Origin: AC-51 sp036265325 | Lineage (GTDB): Bacteria > Actinomycetota > UBA4738 > HRBIN12 | Assembly: GCA_036265325.1 (NCBI GenBank) | Contig: DATAPH010000091.1 | Span: 20,797 to 84,796, forward strand | Direction of reading: 5' to 3' | DNA: 64,000 nt | Shown: piece by piece, positions 24,425 to 33,332 of the stretch | Position numbering within the stretch: position 1 is the stretch's first letter | Layout: each line of letters starts with the position of its first letter | Made by a program: the position numbers and the translations under genes | Notes under the pieces: generated by a model | Told to the model about the DNA's origin: nothing | Database searches by the model: none | What the model saw: only the letters and a program-made list of their open reading frames with translations

Positions 24425-25366
24425 TCAGACCTTCAGGAGGATCTGCTGGGGCACGACCTGGAAGCTGACGGGCGTCGTCCCCAAGCGTTGGCCGTCGGCG
24501 ACCACCGGCAGCGGTCGCGCCGCAGACGTAACGTCGATCTTCAGCTTCGCGTGTACCTCCGTGATCGATGGGTCCGGTACGTGGTCGCCGTGCCGGAAGA
24601 TCCGAGGAAGCAACCGGTACGCGTTCGACTTCGGCCCGGTGAACACCAGTCCGTCCAGAACCCCGTCGCCCGGGAACGATCGCGGCGACAGACGGATGCC
24701 ACCATCGGAGAACTGCCCGTTGCCGATCACGACGCTCCACGCCTCGAGCTCGATCGTCCGGCGGTCCGTGCCGATCGCGACCGGCGTGAGCCGCGTCCGC
24801 GCGTACGCGCGCCAGAACGCGGTGAACCGCTTCAGATTCGGCAACCGCGCGCCGCCGCTCGTCGCTGCGATCGTCGCCGCCGCATGGAAGCCGATCTCGG
24901 CGACGTTGTGCGCGTACCGGATGGTGCGTTCGCCGTCTTGCCCCGTCACGGCGATCTTCATGAGATCGAACGGATAGGTGTCGGCGCCGGCGAGGTGTCC
25001 GATCGCACGTTCGGTGTCGCCGGGGAGGCCGAAACTGAGCGGCAGGTCGGAACCCGACCCGGCCGCGACGACGCCGAGCACCGGCGCCTCGACGATCGGC
25101 CGCCCTTCGCGGAACATCCCGTTCACCACCGCCTGGACGGTCGCGTCGTCACCGACGGCGGCGAGGAACCGGTACCCCTCGTCCAGCGCCGCGGCGCTCA
25201 GCCGCCGCAGTTCCTCCGAGGAATCCCCGACGTGCAGCCGGTACTCGAGCCCTCGAGCCTCGAGGGCGTGCTCGACGGCGCCGACCTCCTTCGCGACGGT
25301 GCCGTGGCCGGCATGCGGATCCAGCAAGACGGCGAGCGGGCCGAACGGGCTGGTCGTGGGGCTCAT
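24425..25366 (-). CDS. Diacylglycerol kinase-like protein with altered catalytic loop
   Basis: 313 aa, DAGK/YegS fold: nucleotide-binding N-terminal part (LLDPHAGHGTV), AAGSGSDLP loop, and the family C-terminal beta domain (SVVIGNGQFSDGGIRLSP, GDGVLDGLV). The glycine-rich phosphate loop that reads GGDGT in active members is GDDAT here, so activity or substrate may differ; the paralogue at 28751-29662 keeps GGDGT. Start ATG 25366, 7 bases after helY ends. Role in lipid phosphorylation is inferred from the family only. Confidence 0.82.
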   Translation of the reverse strand: MSPTTSPFGPLAVLLDPHAGHGTVAKEVGAVEHALEARGLEYRLHVGDSSEELRRLSAAALDEGYRFLAAVGDDATVQAVVNGMFREGRPIVEAPVLGVVAAGSGSDLPLSFGLPGDTERAIGHLAGADTYPFDLMKIAVTGQDGERTIRYAHNVAEIGFHAAATIAATSGGARLPNLKRFTAFWRAYARTRLTPVAIGTDRRTIELEAWSVVIGNGQFSDGGIRLSPRSFPGDGVLDGLVFTGPKSNAYRLLPRIFRHGDHVPDPSITEVHAKLKIDVTSAARPLPVVADGQRLGTTPVSFQVVPQQILLKV

Positions 25367-25373
25367 GGGGCGC

Positions 25374-28007
25374 TCATCGTAGCGACACGCCCGTGTACCC
25401 GACGACGCCACGAGCAACCGACTCGCGCGCCGCCCGAACCGTGTCCGCGATCGCCGGCTCCGAGACATCCTCGATCTGGCGGAGCAGGTCGATCAACTGC
25501 TTGCAGTTGCGGACGAAATCGCCGGGGGCCATCTCGGTCTCTTCGAGGACCGCCTCGAGCGCGGCTCCTTCGGCCCAGGCGTGCGCCGTCGCGGCGAACC
25601 CGGGCTCGAGCTCGCGGCACAGCTGCACCTCGTGCGCGTCCTCGGCCCGACGGATCTGGCGCCACAGTCGCTGCAGCCGCTCGTATCCCTCTTCCAGCCG
25701 CACGTTCGGAAGCGTCCCGGGAAGCGGGGTGCGTTCGCGTGCTTCGTACACCACGGTCGAGACGAGCGCCGCGACCTCGCTCGGCTCGAGGCCTTCGAGC
25801 ACGCCGGCCGCCAGGGCTTCCCCGACAAGGAGGTCGCCCTCGCCGTAGATGCGCGTCAGTCGGCGGCCTTTGTCGCTGAGCCGCCACCCCTGGACGTAGC
25901 CGAGCTCGGTCAGCACGCCGAGGACCCGGTCGAAGCGCCGCGCGAGGGTCTCCGTGCGGACGCGGATCCGGCGGTCGACGCCTGCGATCTGCTTCGACAG
26001 GCTGTCGGCACGCTCCGCCCACCGCTCGTGCGCCTTCCGGTCGGGGCACCCGTGACATGGGTGCGCTCGCGCCTGCGCGTCCAACGCCGCGGCCTGCCGC
26101 TCGATCTCCGGATCAACGGCCGGCGTCGATCGTCCGCGGGCCGGCCGCACGTGCAGCGACGTCAGCGCGGCCGCCACGTCGCGGCGATAGCGAGCGCTTC
26201 GGCTCGACCCAGATCGCGGCAAGGCGATCCGGGTGAGCGCCGCTGGCGGTTCCATGAAGTCGTGCGCCGCCAACCGGAAGAACGACCGGTCGTCGGTGAG
26301 CACCGTCGGCCGTCCCTCCCGGACCGCGAGCACGACGGCGAGCGATCCGCCGTCCCGGCTCTTCGGCACGGCGATCACATCGCCCGGCGTGAGCGCGCCG
26401 AGCGCGCGACGAACGCCGTCCGATCGGGACGTTCGCCCCCGACGATCGTCGCTCCGCAGTCGGTTCGCCTCCCGGCGCAGATCCCAGTACTCCTCGAAGT
26501 CGCCTCGATCGCAGACCACGTTCTCGCGGTAGCCGGCGAGCGCCTCTCGGTCGCGCTGGCGCGCCCGCTCGAGTGCGACGACGCCTCGGTCGGCAAGGAA
26601 CTGCGCGAACGAGCTGTTGAGCATCTCGTGCGCCTGCTCCGGCGTGTAATTGCGGACGAGGTTGACCGCCATGTTGTAGGACGGCCGGAACGAGGACGTG
26701 AGGTCGTACGTGCGCGTCGCCGCGAGTCCGGCCACACGTTCGAACGGCACCTGCCGCTGGTAGACGACCACGGCATGCCCGAGCGCGTCGATCCCTCGCC
26801 GGCCCGCTCGCCCCGTCAGCTGCGTGTACTCCCCCGGCGTGACGAGCTCGTGCCGCTCCCCTTGGAACTTCCAGAGGTCTTCGATCACGACCGTCTTCGC
26901 CGGCATGTTGATGCCCAACGAGAGCGTCTCCGTCGCGAACACGACCTTGATGAGCCCGGCCTCGAACAGCTCCTCGACCGCCTCCTTGAACACGGGCAAC
27001 ATCCCTGCGTGGTGGGCCGCGACCCCGGTCGCCGCGGCCTCCAGGAACGTCGGGAAGCCGAGGGCAGCTAGGTCGGCGTCGGCGATCCACGCGGCGCGCT
27101 CCTCTATCCGGTTTCGGATCCGGTTCGCCTCGTCGCGTGTCGTCAGCCGGATCCCGGACTCGAGGAGCCACCGCACGCTCTTGTCGCACCCCGCCCGGCT
27201 GAAGACGAAATAGATCGCCGGCAGCATCCCCGCCTGGTCGAGGACCTCGACGACGTCCTCCCGGCGTGGGACGAACGCACGGCTCCCCGGTCGGCGCCCT
27301 TGTCGTCGGCCCGTCGAGCGGTACCGCACCTCCTCTCGGTCGAGCGCGACGACGTACGGGTTGGGCACGAGCTGGCCGTGCTCCTGCACGTGCATCGGGT
27401 GCAGCCGGTGCCCGACGAGGTAGTGGTGCTCGAGCGGCACCGGCCGCTGCTCTTCGATCACGACGTCCGTATCGCCGCGGAGCGTGCCGATCCATTCCCC
27501 GAACTCCTCGGCGTTGCTGATCGTCGCCGATAGGCAGACGACCGACACCGACGATGGCAGATGGATCAACACCTCTTCCCACACCGCGCCGCGGTACGGG
27601 TCCTGCAGGTAGTGGACCTCGTCCATCACGACGGTCTGCAGCCCGGTCAGCGTGTCGCTCCGCTCGTACAGCATGTTGCGAAGCACCTCGGTGGTCATGA
27701 CCACGATCGGCGCCTCGCCGTTGATCGTGTTGTCGCCGGTTAGCAGGCCCACTCGATCGCGGCCGTGGGCGGCCACGAGATCGCCGAACTTCTGGTTCGA
27801 GAGCGCCTTCAGCGGCGTCGTGTAGAAGCACTTGCGGCCGCCGTCCAGCGCACGCGCGACGGCGAATTCGGCGACGACGGTCTTGCCGGCACCCGTCGGG
27901 GCGGCGACGAGCACAGAGCGCCCGGCGTCGAGCGCGTCGATCGCACGGAGCTGGAAGTCATCGAGCGGGAACGCATACCGCTCGGCGAACGTCGCTGGGG
28001 AGGTCAC
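25374..28007 (-). CDS. helY: Ski2-like DEVH-box RNA helicase (HelY)
   Basis: 877 aa superfamily 2 helicase of the Ski2/Mtr4 group. Walker A APTGAGKT, DEVH box (VVMDEVHYLQ), motif III LSATISNA, and helicase C motifs (QLTGRAGRRGID) are complete; a DSHCT-type C-terminal domain ends the protein. It probably remodels RNA in decay or ribosome processing. GTG 28007 follows a -10 box by 6 bases (the same bases, GGAGGC, could also act as a short Shine-Dalgarno). In mycobacteria helY also neighbours tatC. Confidence 0.93.
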   Translation of the reverse strand: MTSPATFAERYAFPLDDFQLRAIDALDAGRSVLVAAPTGAGKTVVAEFAVARALDGGRKCFYTTPLKALSNQKFGDLVAAHGRDRVGLLTGDNTINGEAPIVVMTTEVLRNMLYERSDTLTGLQTVVMDEVHYLQDPYRGAVWEEVLIHLPSSVSVVCLSATISNAEEFGEWIGTLRGDTDVVIEEQRPVPLEHHYLVGHRLHPMHVQEHGQLVPNPYVVALDREEVRYRSTGRRQGRRPGSRAFVPRREDVVEVLDQAGMLPAIYFVFSRAGCDKSVRWLLESGIRLTTRDEANRIRNRIEERAAWIADADLAALGFPTFLEAAATGVAAHHAGMLPVFKEAVEELFEAGLIKVVFATETLSLGINMPAKTVVIEDLWKFQGERHELVTPGEYTQLTGRAGRRGIDALGHAVVVYQRQVPFERVAGLAATRTYDLTSSFRPSYNMAVNLVRNYTPEQAHEMLNSSFAQFLADRGVVALERARQRDREALAGYRENVVCDRGDFEEYWDLRREANRLRSDDRRGRTSRSDGVRRALGALTPGDVIAVPKSRDGGSLAVVLAVREGRPTVLTDDRSFFRLAAHDFMEPPAALTRIALPRSGSSRSARYRRDVAAALTSLHVRPARGRSTPAVDPEIERQAAALDAQARAHPCHGCPDRKAHERWAERADSLSKQIAGVDRRIRVRTETLARRFDRVLGVLTELGYVQGWRLSDKGRRLTRIYGEGDLLVGEALAAGVLEGLEPSEVAALVSTVVYEARERTPLPGTLPNVRLEEGYERLQRLWRQIRRAEDAHEVQLCRELEPGFAATAHAWAEGAALEAVLEETEMAPGDFVRNCKQLIDLLRQIEDVSEPAIADTVRAARESVARGVVGYTGVSLR

Positions 28008-28013
28008 GCCTCC

Positions 28014-28019
28014 AGTCTA
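28014..28019 (-). promoter_or_regulatory. -10 box for helY
   Basis: Minus-strand TAGACT, 6 bases before GTG 28007. A leaderless transcript is likely. Confidence 0.5.
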
Positions 28020-28028
28020 GGGACCGCC

Positions 28029-28754
28029 CTACACGCGGATGCCGCAGCTCGCGACGTGCTCGCGCAGCAGCGCGGTGAACCGGTCCGCCGCCTCGACGTT
28101 CGACAGGTGCCCGACGCCAGGAAGCACTTCTAGGCGCGCGCCGGGGATCTGGTCGGCCATCGGGGTCGTCAGGTCGGCGGGGATCAACCGGTCGCCGTCG
28201 GATGTGATCACGAGCGTGGGCACGTCGATGCCGGCGAGGTCGCCGGTCGAGTCGGGGCGATCCGCCATCCCGAGCGCTGCCGCGGCGATCGCCTCGGCCG
28301 ACTGGTCGGCGACCCACCCCTTCACCCGCTGCTGCAGTTCCTCGGGTGCGTCCTTTGCGAGCAACGGCGGCGGGTTCTGGGCGAGCACGTTGCCCTCGCT
28401 CCGGAGGCGCGTGGCCAGGTCCCGCCGGCCCGCGGCCGCCTCTGGCGTGTCGGCGCCGGCCCTCGTGTTCGCGAGCACGAGCCCCGCGATCCGGTCCTTC
28501 GCCCGGCGCCAGAGCTCGAACGTGACGTACCCGCCCATCGACAGGCCGCACACGACGAACCGGTCGAGGCCGGCCGCATCGGCGGCGTGGAGACAGTGGT
28601 CGGCGGCGAGCGCCATCGTCATCGCCGGCCCGGCCGACGGCGTCATGCCGAAGCCCGGCAGGTCGGGCGCGACGGTGGTGGCACCGAACCGCTGACGCTC
28701 CCACATGCGCGCGTCGAGCGGGAACGCGTGTACGAGCAGCAGTCCGTCGCTCAT
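28029..28754 (-). CDS. Alpha/beta hydrolase
   Basis: 241 aa, cytosolic serine hydrolase fold. Nucleophile elbow GLSMGG, acid in SDGDRLIP and catalytic His in GVGHLSNVE make a complete triad; HAFPLDARMW supplies the oxyanion region. The sequence resembles 3-oxoadipate enol-lactonase and related esterases, but the substrate cannot be told. ATG 28754 overlaps the stop of the upstream lipid-kinase-like gene by 4 bases, so the two may act on related substrates. Confidence 0.87.
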   Translation of the reverse strand: MSDGLLLVHAFPLDARMWERQRFGATTVAPDLPGFGMTPSAGPAMTMALAADHCLHAADAAGLDRFVVCGLSMGGYVTFELWRRAKDRIAGLVLANTRAGADTPEAAAGRRDLATRLRSEGNVLAQNPPPLLAKDAPEELQQRVKGWVADQSAEAIAAAALGMADRPDSTGDLAGIDVPTLVITSDGDRLIPADLTTPMADQIPGARLEVLPGVGHLSNVEAADRFTALLREHVASCGIRV

Positions 28755-29662
28755 CGCACCGCCCGCGCGTTCGGACCGACGAAGACGGACAACGACGACG
28801 GCTCGACCTCGAACGTGACCGGCGTCGGCCCGACGCGCTCCCCGTCGGCGTACACCATCACGCGGCGGTCGGTCTCGATCTGGATGCGCTTGCCGCGGGC
28901 CATCGTGACCGCGGGGTGCGTCACGTGCGTGCCGCGGAACACGCGCGGGAACGCCCGGAGGAACGCCCCCTTGCCGAGCGCGCCGAGCATGCAGGCGTCG
29001 AGCTGGCCGTCCACGACGGAGGCGTCCGGGGTGACCTTCATCCCGCCACCGTAACTCGTCGAGTTGCCAACGGCGACCAGCATGTGCGCCCCCGAGTGCA
29101 CGACCCCGTCGATATCGATCGTGAACAGCGCCGGCGTGAACCGCGAGAGGGTCTTGACCAGCGCCGCCACGTACGTGCCGGTGCTCCCCAGCCGCACCGA
29201 CATCGCGTTGGCCGCCTCGTTGACCTCGGAGTCGAACCCGCAGCTTCCGATCGCGACGAACCGTCGCGTCGCCTCGGGTGTCGTCACCTTGGCCGTATCG
29301 ATGCGAACGGTCGGCCCCTCAGCGCAGGCGTGCACCGCCGCCTCGAGGGTCTTCAGACCGATCGCGTGCGCGAAGTCGTCCGCGGTTCCCGACGGGAACA
29401 CGGCCAGCGTCGCGTCGGTGCCCGCGAGGCCGTTGGCCGCGAGCCCCACGGTGCCGTCGCCACCGAGGCATCCCACCCGGGTCGCACCGTCGGCCACGGC
29501 CCCACGGACGCGGTCGTCGAGATCGGGTCCGGAGGTCGACAGCGAGATCTCGTGCGGGATACCTGCTTCAGAGAGCAGGTGCTCGAGCTTTCCGATGACC
29601 TTGCCGGCCTTGCCGTTGCCCGCCGTCGGGTTGGCAACGACGACCAGCGGGCCCGCTTCCAT
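28751..29662 (-). CDS. Diacylglycerol kinase family lipid kinase
   Basis: 303 aa. ANPTAGNGKAG at the N-terminus, LGGDGTVG catalytic loop, SGTADDF loop and the C-terminal beta domain (VAVGNSTSYGGGMKVTPDA, GQLDACML) match the DagK/YegS family, which phosphorylates diacylglycerol or related lipids to recycle them. ATG 29662; the long open frame upstream is a shadow of the next genes. Translationally coupled to the alpha/beta hydrolase. Confidence 0.9.
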   Translation of the reverse strand: MEAGPLVVVANPTAGNGKAGKVIGKLEHLLSEAGIPHEISLSTSGPDLDDRVRGAVADGATRVGCLGGDGTVGLAANGLAGTDATLAVFPSGTADDFAHAIGLKTLEAAVHACAEGPTVRIDTAKVTTPEATRRFVAIGSCGFDSEVNEAANAMSVRLGSTGTYVAALVKTLSRFTPALFTIDIDGVVHSGAHMLVAVGNSTSYGGGMKVTPDASVVDGQLDACMLGALGKGAFLRAFPRVFRGTHVTHPAVTMARGKRIQIETDRRVMVYADGERVGPTPVTFEVEPSSLSVFVGPNARAVR

Positions 29663-29676
29663 CTGTGGGCGCTTCC

Positions 29677-30426
29677 CTACCCGCCGAGGCCTTGCGGCAG
29701 ACCGCCAGAGCTGCCGCCGATCGGCTGCGGGAGCGGCGGCGGCATGCCGGCGAAGGTCGCGATGTTGGTGTAGCTCGACCACCCGCGCTCGATCAAAGCC
29801 TGTCCCGCGTCGCTCGCGGTCTTGGCCTGGGCGAGCAGCGAGTCGGCGTTCGCCGGGTCGTCGATCGCCATGGCGGTGAGCGACGCAGCGACCGCCAGCG
29901 ATCTCAACCCCTGCGCGATCTCCGGCTGGACGGTGGTGATCAGGTCGGTCTGGGTCTCGTCGAACCCGTGGTTCTGGATCGTGCCGGTGAGGTCGAACTT
30001 CGAGAGCGTTGTGGCCGCCTTCTCGAGGTTGGCCGCCTCGGCCTTCAGCTGCTTGGCCGTCACGCCGGCCGGCTTCCCGCCGCCGAGGTTCGTGATCGCC
30101 GTGCCGACATCGGTCCCGATCTGCGGCGTCGCGCCGCCCTGCACCTGGCCGACCGACGAGAGCGTGCCCTCGAGGTTCACCTTCCACACCGAGATGGCCT
30201 CACGTTGCTGGCCCTGGGCGGCCGTGGCCTTCGACGCGTTCCGCTGCTTGTCGATGCCCTCGTAGGCCCACCACGTGACGGACAGCACCAGGACCCCGCA
30301 CATGAACAGGACGAGCCCGCGCACCCAGTTGCGTTGCGCGAACGGCTTCTTCACCGCGACCGGCTCGTGCCGCGGCGCGCGCGACACCTGTCGGCTCTTG
30401 GTCTTGCCCTTGCCCTTGATCGCCAT
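29677..30426 (-). CDS. Single-pass membrane protein of unknown function in the tat operon
   Basis: 249 aa, not recognised. A very basic N-terminus of about 35 residues (KGKGKTKSRQ) is followed by one transmembrane helix (about 36-55) and an extracytoplasmic, Ala-rich helical domain ending in a Pro/Gly-rich tail. The topology suggests an anchored exported domain. It lies 14 bases upstream of a lipid kinase gene and 21 bases after tatC. No Cys in the exported part. Role unknown. Confidence 0.75.
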   Translation of the reverse strand: MAIKGKGKTKSRQVSRAPRHEPVAVKKPFAQRNWVRGLVLFMCGVLVLSVTWWAYEGIDKQRNASKATAAQGQQREAISVWKVNLEGTLSSVGQVQGGATPQIGTDVGTAITNLGGGKPAGVTAKQLKAEAANLEKAATTLSKFDLTGTIQNHGFDETQTDLITTVQPEIAQGLRSLAVAASLTAMAIDDPANADSLLAQAKTASDAGQALIERGWSSYTNIATFAGMPPPLPQPIGGSSGGLPQGLGG

Positions 30427-30447
30427 GTGCCCGCCTTCTCGGCCGCC

Positions 30448-31245
30448 CTAGTCGGTCGCCTGGTCCGTCTTCTGGCCTCGTTTTGCCAGGCGGCCGACGA
30501 TGATAGCCGCCTCGTACAGGAGATACATCGGCACCGCCATGGCGGTCATGGTGTACGGGTCGGAGCTCGGGGTGATGATCGCCGCGAACAGGAAGATCAG
30601 GAAGATCGAGTACCGCCGGTTCTTGGATAGCCACTGTGGCGACACCACGCCGACGAGTTCCAAGAACACCAGCAGGATCGGGAGCAGGAACGACAGGCCG
30701 AACGCGAGCGCCACGAGCATCACGAACGACACGTACCGGTCGAAGGTGAGGAGCGAGACCACCCCCGGACCGGCGAACCCGAGGAGGAAGCCGAGGGCGC
30801 GGGGCAGCGTGTAGTACGCGAACGCCGCGCCCATCATGAACAGGAAGAACGACGTGAGGACGAACGGGATGGACCACTTCTTCTCGCGCGCGGTCAGGCC
30901 GGGGACGATGAACGCCCAGAGTTGATAAAGCAGCACCGGCAGCGCGATCGCGACGGCGATGAACAAGACGATCTTGAGCTTGACCATCATCGGGTCGATC
31001 GGGCCCGTGACGACGAGGTCGCACCCGTTGGTCGACGCGTTCTGCGGGTTCTGCGCGACGAATTCGCAGTACGGCTTGCGCAGCGCGTTCTTGAAGGGGC
31101 CGTAGAGGAACCACGCCGCGATGCCCGAGATCGCGACCGCCCAGACGCAGATGATGATCCGGCGGCGGAGTTCCTGGAGATGCTCCACCACCGTCATCTC
31201 GCCCGTCCGCTGCTCGGGCGTCTTGCGGGAAGGGATGAGTTTCAT
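30448..31245 (-). CDS. tatC: Sec-independent protein translocase TatC
   Basis: Core receptor of the twin-arginine export machine, with six predicted membrane helices. The family N-terminal motif HLQELRRRI binds the signal peptide; a conserved Glu-Leu loop (LELVGVVSPQWL) and the terminal helices fit TatC. 265 aa from ATG 31245; the longer open frame upstream is antisense noise. Works with the TatA-like protein encoded just upstream. Confidence 0.95.
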   Translation of the reverse strand: MKLIPSRKTPEQRTGEMTVVEHLQELRRRIIICVWAVAISGIAAWFLYGPFKNALRKPYCEFVAQNPQNASTNGCDLVVTGPIDPMMVKLKIVLFIAVAIALPVLLYQLWAFIVPGLTAREKKWSIPFVLTSFFLFMMGAAFAYYTLPRALGFLLGFAGPGVVSLLTFDRYVSFVMLVALAFGLSFLLPILLVFLELVGVVSPQWLSKNRRYSIFLIFLFAAIITPSSDPYTMTAMAVPMYLLYEAAIIVGRLAKRGQKTDQATD

Positions 31246-31261
31246 GCCGGCCCCTGGCGGC

Positions 31262-31645
31262 TCAGTCGGCGTCCGGCGACGTGTCGTCCATCGGGGACGC
31301 GGGCGTCGGGTCCGCGGTCGAGCCGTTCGTCCGTGCCGACCGATGGACCGCCGGGGCGGTCGCCGTGCTCGGCGGACGCTTGGTGGAACCGTTCGACCCG
31401 TTCGACCCGTTCGTCGAGTCGGCGCCGTCACCGTCGAACCGGATCATGCCCTTGAACTCGTTCGTCACCTCATCGAGGTTGACGAGCCCCTTGACGTCGT
31501 CCTGCAGCTTGCGGAACTCGCGGAGGCCTCGGCCGATCTGCCGGGAGAGCTCGGGCAGGCGTTTGGGCCCGACCACGATCAGCCCGATGATCAGGACGAG
31601 AAGCAATTCTTGGGGCCCGATGTTCAGCATGGGGATCGACCCCAT
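31262..31645 (-). CDS. tatA: Twin-arginine translocase TatA/TatB-type subunit
   Basis: 127 aa from ATG 31645, or 122 aa from ATG 31630. Short N-terminal membrane helix (about residues 9-26), hinge VVGPKRLPE, amphipathic helix (LSRQIGRGLREFRK) and a long Ser/Thr/Asn-rich tail (about 65 residues with NGS repeats). The hinge fits TatA/TatB; which one cannot be settled by sequence alone. A 7-base-arm palindrome spans both candidate start codons. Co-transcribed with tatC. Confidence 0.88.
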   Translation of the reverse strand: MGSIPMLNIGPQELLLVLIIGLIVVGPKRLPELSRQIGRGLREFRKLQDDVKGLVNLDEVTNEFKGMIRFDGDGADSTNGSNGSNGSTKRPPSTATAPAVHRSARTNGSTADPTPASPMDDTSPDAD

Positions 31646-31646
31646 G
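31628..31646 (-). promoter_or_regulatory. Hairpin over the tatA start codons
   Basis: CATGGGG / CCCCATG with a 5-base centre. Both ATG candidates (31645 and 31630) lie in the arms, so folding would hide them and could set tatA translation. Confidence 0.4.
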
Positions 31647-31658
31647 GTACCCCCGGGC

Positions 31659-31883
31659 TCAGGCTGAGCGGTCCTTTCCAGGTGTGGCGAGGTTCGAGAC
31701 CCGCTGGCTCGCACGGTTGGAGCCCCGAGAGATCTCCGCGGCGAGCCCCCCGACCTCGTCCTGGAACCGGCGCGCGGCGCGGATGAGTTGAAGGAGTTGG
31801 GAACCCATCGACGCGAGGAAGATCCCGAGGGCCGCGATCGACACGCCAGACGCGATGATCCATACGAGGAGCCACGTGCTCAT
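31659..31883 (-). CDS. Small single-pass membrane protein
   Basis: 74 aa: one N-terminal transmembrane helix (about 4-26), then an amphipathic/coiled helix (LLQLIRAARRFQDEVGGLAAEI) and a short polar tail. The outline resembles TatA (TM plus amphipathic helix) but without the glycine-proline hinge motif. It is the first gene of the tat transcript, 13 bases upstream of the TatA gene, with its own leaderless promoter. A Tat accessory role is only a guess. Confidence 0.7.
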   Translation of the reverse strand: MSTWLLVWIIASGVSIAALGIFLASMGSQLLQLIRAARRFQDEVGGLAAEISRGSNRASQRVSNLATPGKDRSA

Positions 31884-31889
31884 GCCGGG

Positions 31890-31895
31890 ATGCTA
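31890..31895 (-). promoter_or_regulatory. -10 box for the tat operon
   Basis: Minus-strand TAGCAT, 6 bases before ATG 31883; leaderless arrangement. Confidence 0.5.
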
Positions 31896-31916
31896 CCGCG
31901 GTGGCAGGCGGCAGGC

Positions 31917-32282
31917 TCAGCTGCGCCTGGCGAAGAACTCGCGGATGTACGCGTCGTCCTCGAGCATGTAGTGGAACTCGATGACGTCGTCGGGGGTGAA
32001 CGTCGGCACGTCCGGGCTCGGTCCGCGCGGCGTCGCGGTCTCGATGTCGAACAGCTCGGGGTGCATCTGCGCCGCCTCGTCGTCACGATCGATGTCCACG
32101 CCGGCCGACACGAGGAGCGCGACGATCTTCCGGTCGGCCCGCTTCTCCACGGCGTCCTCGCACTCGGGGCACGTGAAGCGGTAGCTGCCCTCGCGCCCGT
32201 TGGAACGGACCGACAGCAGGATCGACTCGGGACCCATGTCCACTTCGCCGCACCGCGGGCAGGTTGTTCGGATGGTGGTCAT
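31917..32282 (-). CDS. Uncharacterised zinc-ribbon protein
   Basis: 121 aa. A four-Cys zinc ribbon fills the first 45 residues (TCPRCGEVDMG ... FTCPECEDAVEK), followed by a helical acidic tail with EFHYMLEDDAYIREFF. Cytosolic, function unknown. ATG 32282 is preceded directly by GGGGGAG, which is tight spacing; GTG 32294 would add four residues. It lies between pafC and the tat genes. Confidence 0.7.
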   Translation of the reverse strand: MTTIRTTCPRCGEVDMGPESILLSVRSNGREGSYRFTCPECEDAVEKRADRKIVALLVSAGVDIDRDDEAAQMHPELFDIETATPRGPSPDVPTFTPDDVIEFHYMLEDDAYIREFFARRS

Positions 32283-32360
32283 CTCCCCCAACACATCGGC
32301 GACGACTCGAAGCGGCTTGAGAGCTGTTCCGGCGTCGAGGCGTACCCAGAACTAGGCAGG

Positions 32361-33332
32361 TCAGGAGCTATATCGGGCGAGCGTTTCGCGCGCCTGGGCC
32401 ACAACCTCGTCGCGGAGTCCGGCGGGTTCCAGAACCTCCGCGTCGGGTCCGAGCCGCAGGAACAAGCGGGCAAGCCACTGCGTCGTCGCGGTCGGCAGGG
32501 TCACCTCGAGTGACCCATCCGGTCCCTCCGTCACGTCGCGTGCGAGGTAGTACTCGGCGACCCACCGGGCGGCCGGATGCAAGCGGACGCGAACGTCGAC
32601 GTCTCGGTCGCTCGGCGTGTAGAGCGCGCGGCCGGCGCCCTCGAGGCCGTGCGGCGAGAACCGCTCGCCCGTCGGATCGACCGAGGCGATCCGGTCGATC
32701 CGGAGCAGCCGCTCGTCGTCGACGTCGACGTCCCAGACCGCGGCGTACCAGTGCCCCCCGCTCGCGAAGACCTCCTCCGGTTCGACCACGCGCTCGGTCC
32801 GCTCACCCGTGCTCTGCGCGACATAGGCGATCCGCAGGCGTTCGTGCGACTCGCGGGCGGCGCGGACCACGTCGAGGAACTCAGGCGGCGTGCCCGGATC
32901 TGCACCGGCGATCCCCGCCGCCTCGCCGAGCCCTTCGGGGCCGAGCGCGTCCCGGAGTTTCGCAAGGGCCGCGGTGAGCGCCGGCGCCACCGGGATCCCG
33001 GGCGTCGCGGCGAGCTCCGTCGCTCGCACGTAGACCGCGAGCGCCTCCTGGCGCGTCAGACGCAGCGGCCGGGCGAAGTGATCGGCCATCGAGATCCAGA
33101 TCCCACCGTCCTCGTCGATGTCGACGTCGATCAGGTCGCCGGGCCCGTAGGGCGGCAGTCCGGCGAGGAAGAGCTGCTCCAGGTCACGCCGAAGCTGCGG
33201 CACCGGGATCGCGAACACACCGGACGCCTCATCCAAGGTCGTGCCGGGATGCTGGATCAGATATGGCACCACGACGAGCATCCGCGCCAGGCGCTCTTCG
33301 ACCTTGACACTTGCGCGCGGGCGCTCAGGCAC
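32361..33332 (-). CDS. pafC: PafC, WYL-domain transcriptional regulator
   Basis: 323 aa. N-terminal winged-helix region (ERLARMLVVVPYLIQHPG), central WYL domain (YVAQSTGERTERVVEPEEVFASGGHWYAAVWDVD) and a WCX-type C-terminal domain. PafB and PafC together form the DNA-damage activator PafBC of actinobacteria, which is often encoded beside pafA but is not part of pupylation. Its start overlaps the pafB stop by 8 bases, fitting a fixed heterodimer. Confidence 0.9.
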   Translation of the reverse strand: MPERPRASVKVEERLARMLVVVPYLIQHPGTTLDEASGVFAIPVPQLRRDLEQLFLAGLPPYGPGDLIDVDIDEDGGIWISMADHFARPLRLTRQEALAVYVRATELAATPGIPVAPALTAALAKLRDALGPEGLGEAAGIAGADPGTPPEFLDVVRAARESHERLRIAYVAQSTGERTERVVEPEEVFASGGHWYAAVWDVDVDDERLLRIDRIASVDPTGERFSPHGLEGAGRALYTPSDRDVDVRVRLHPAARWVAEYYLARDVTEGPDGSLEVTLPTATTQWLARLFLRLGPDAEVLEPAGLRDEVVAQARETLARYSS

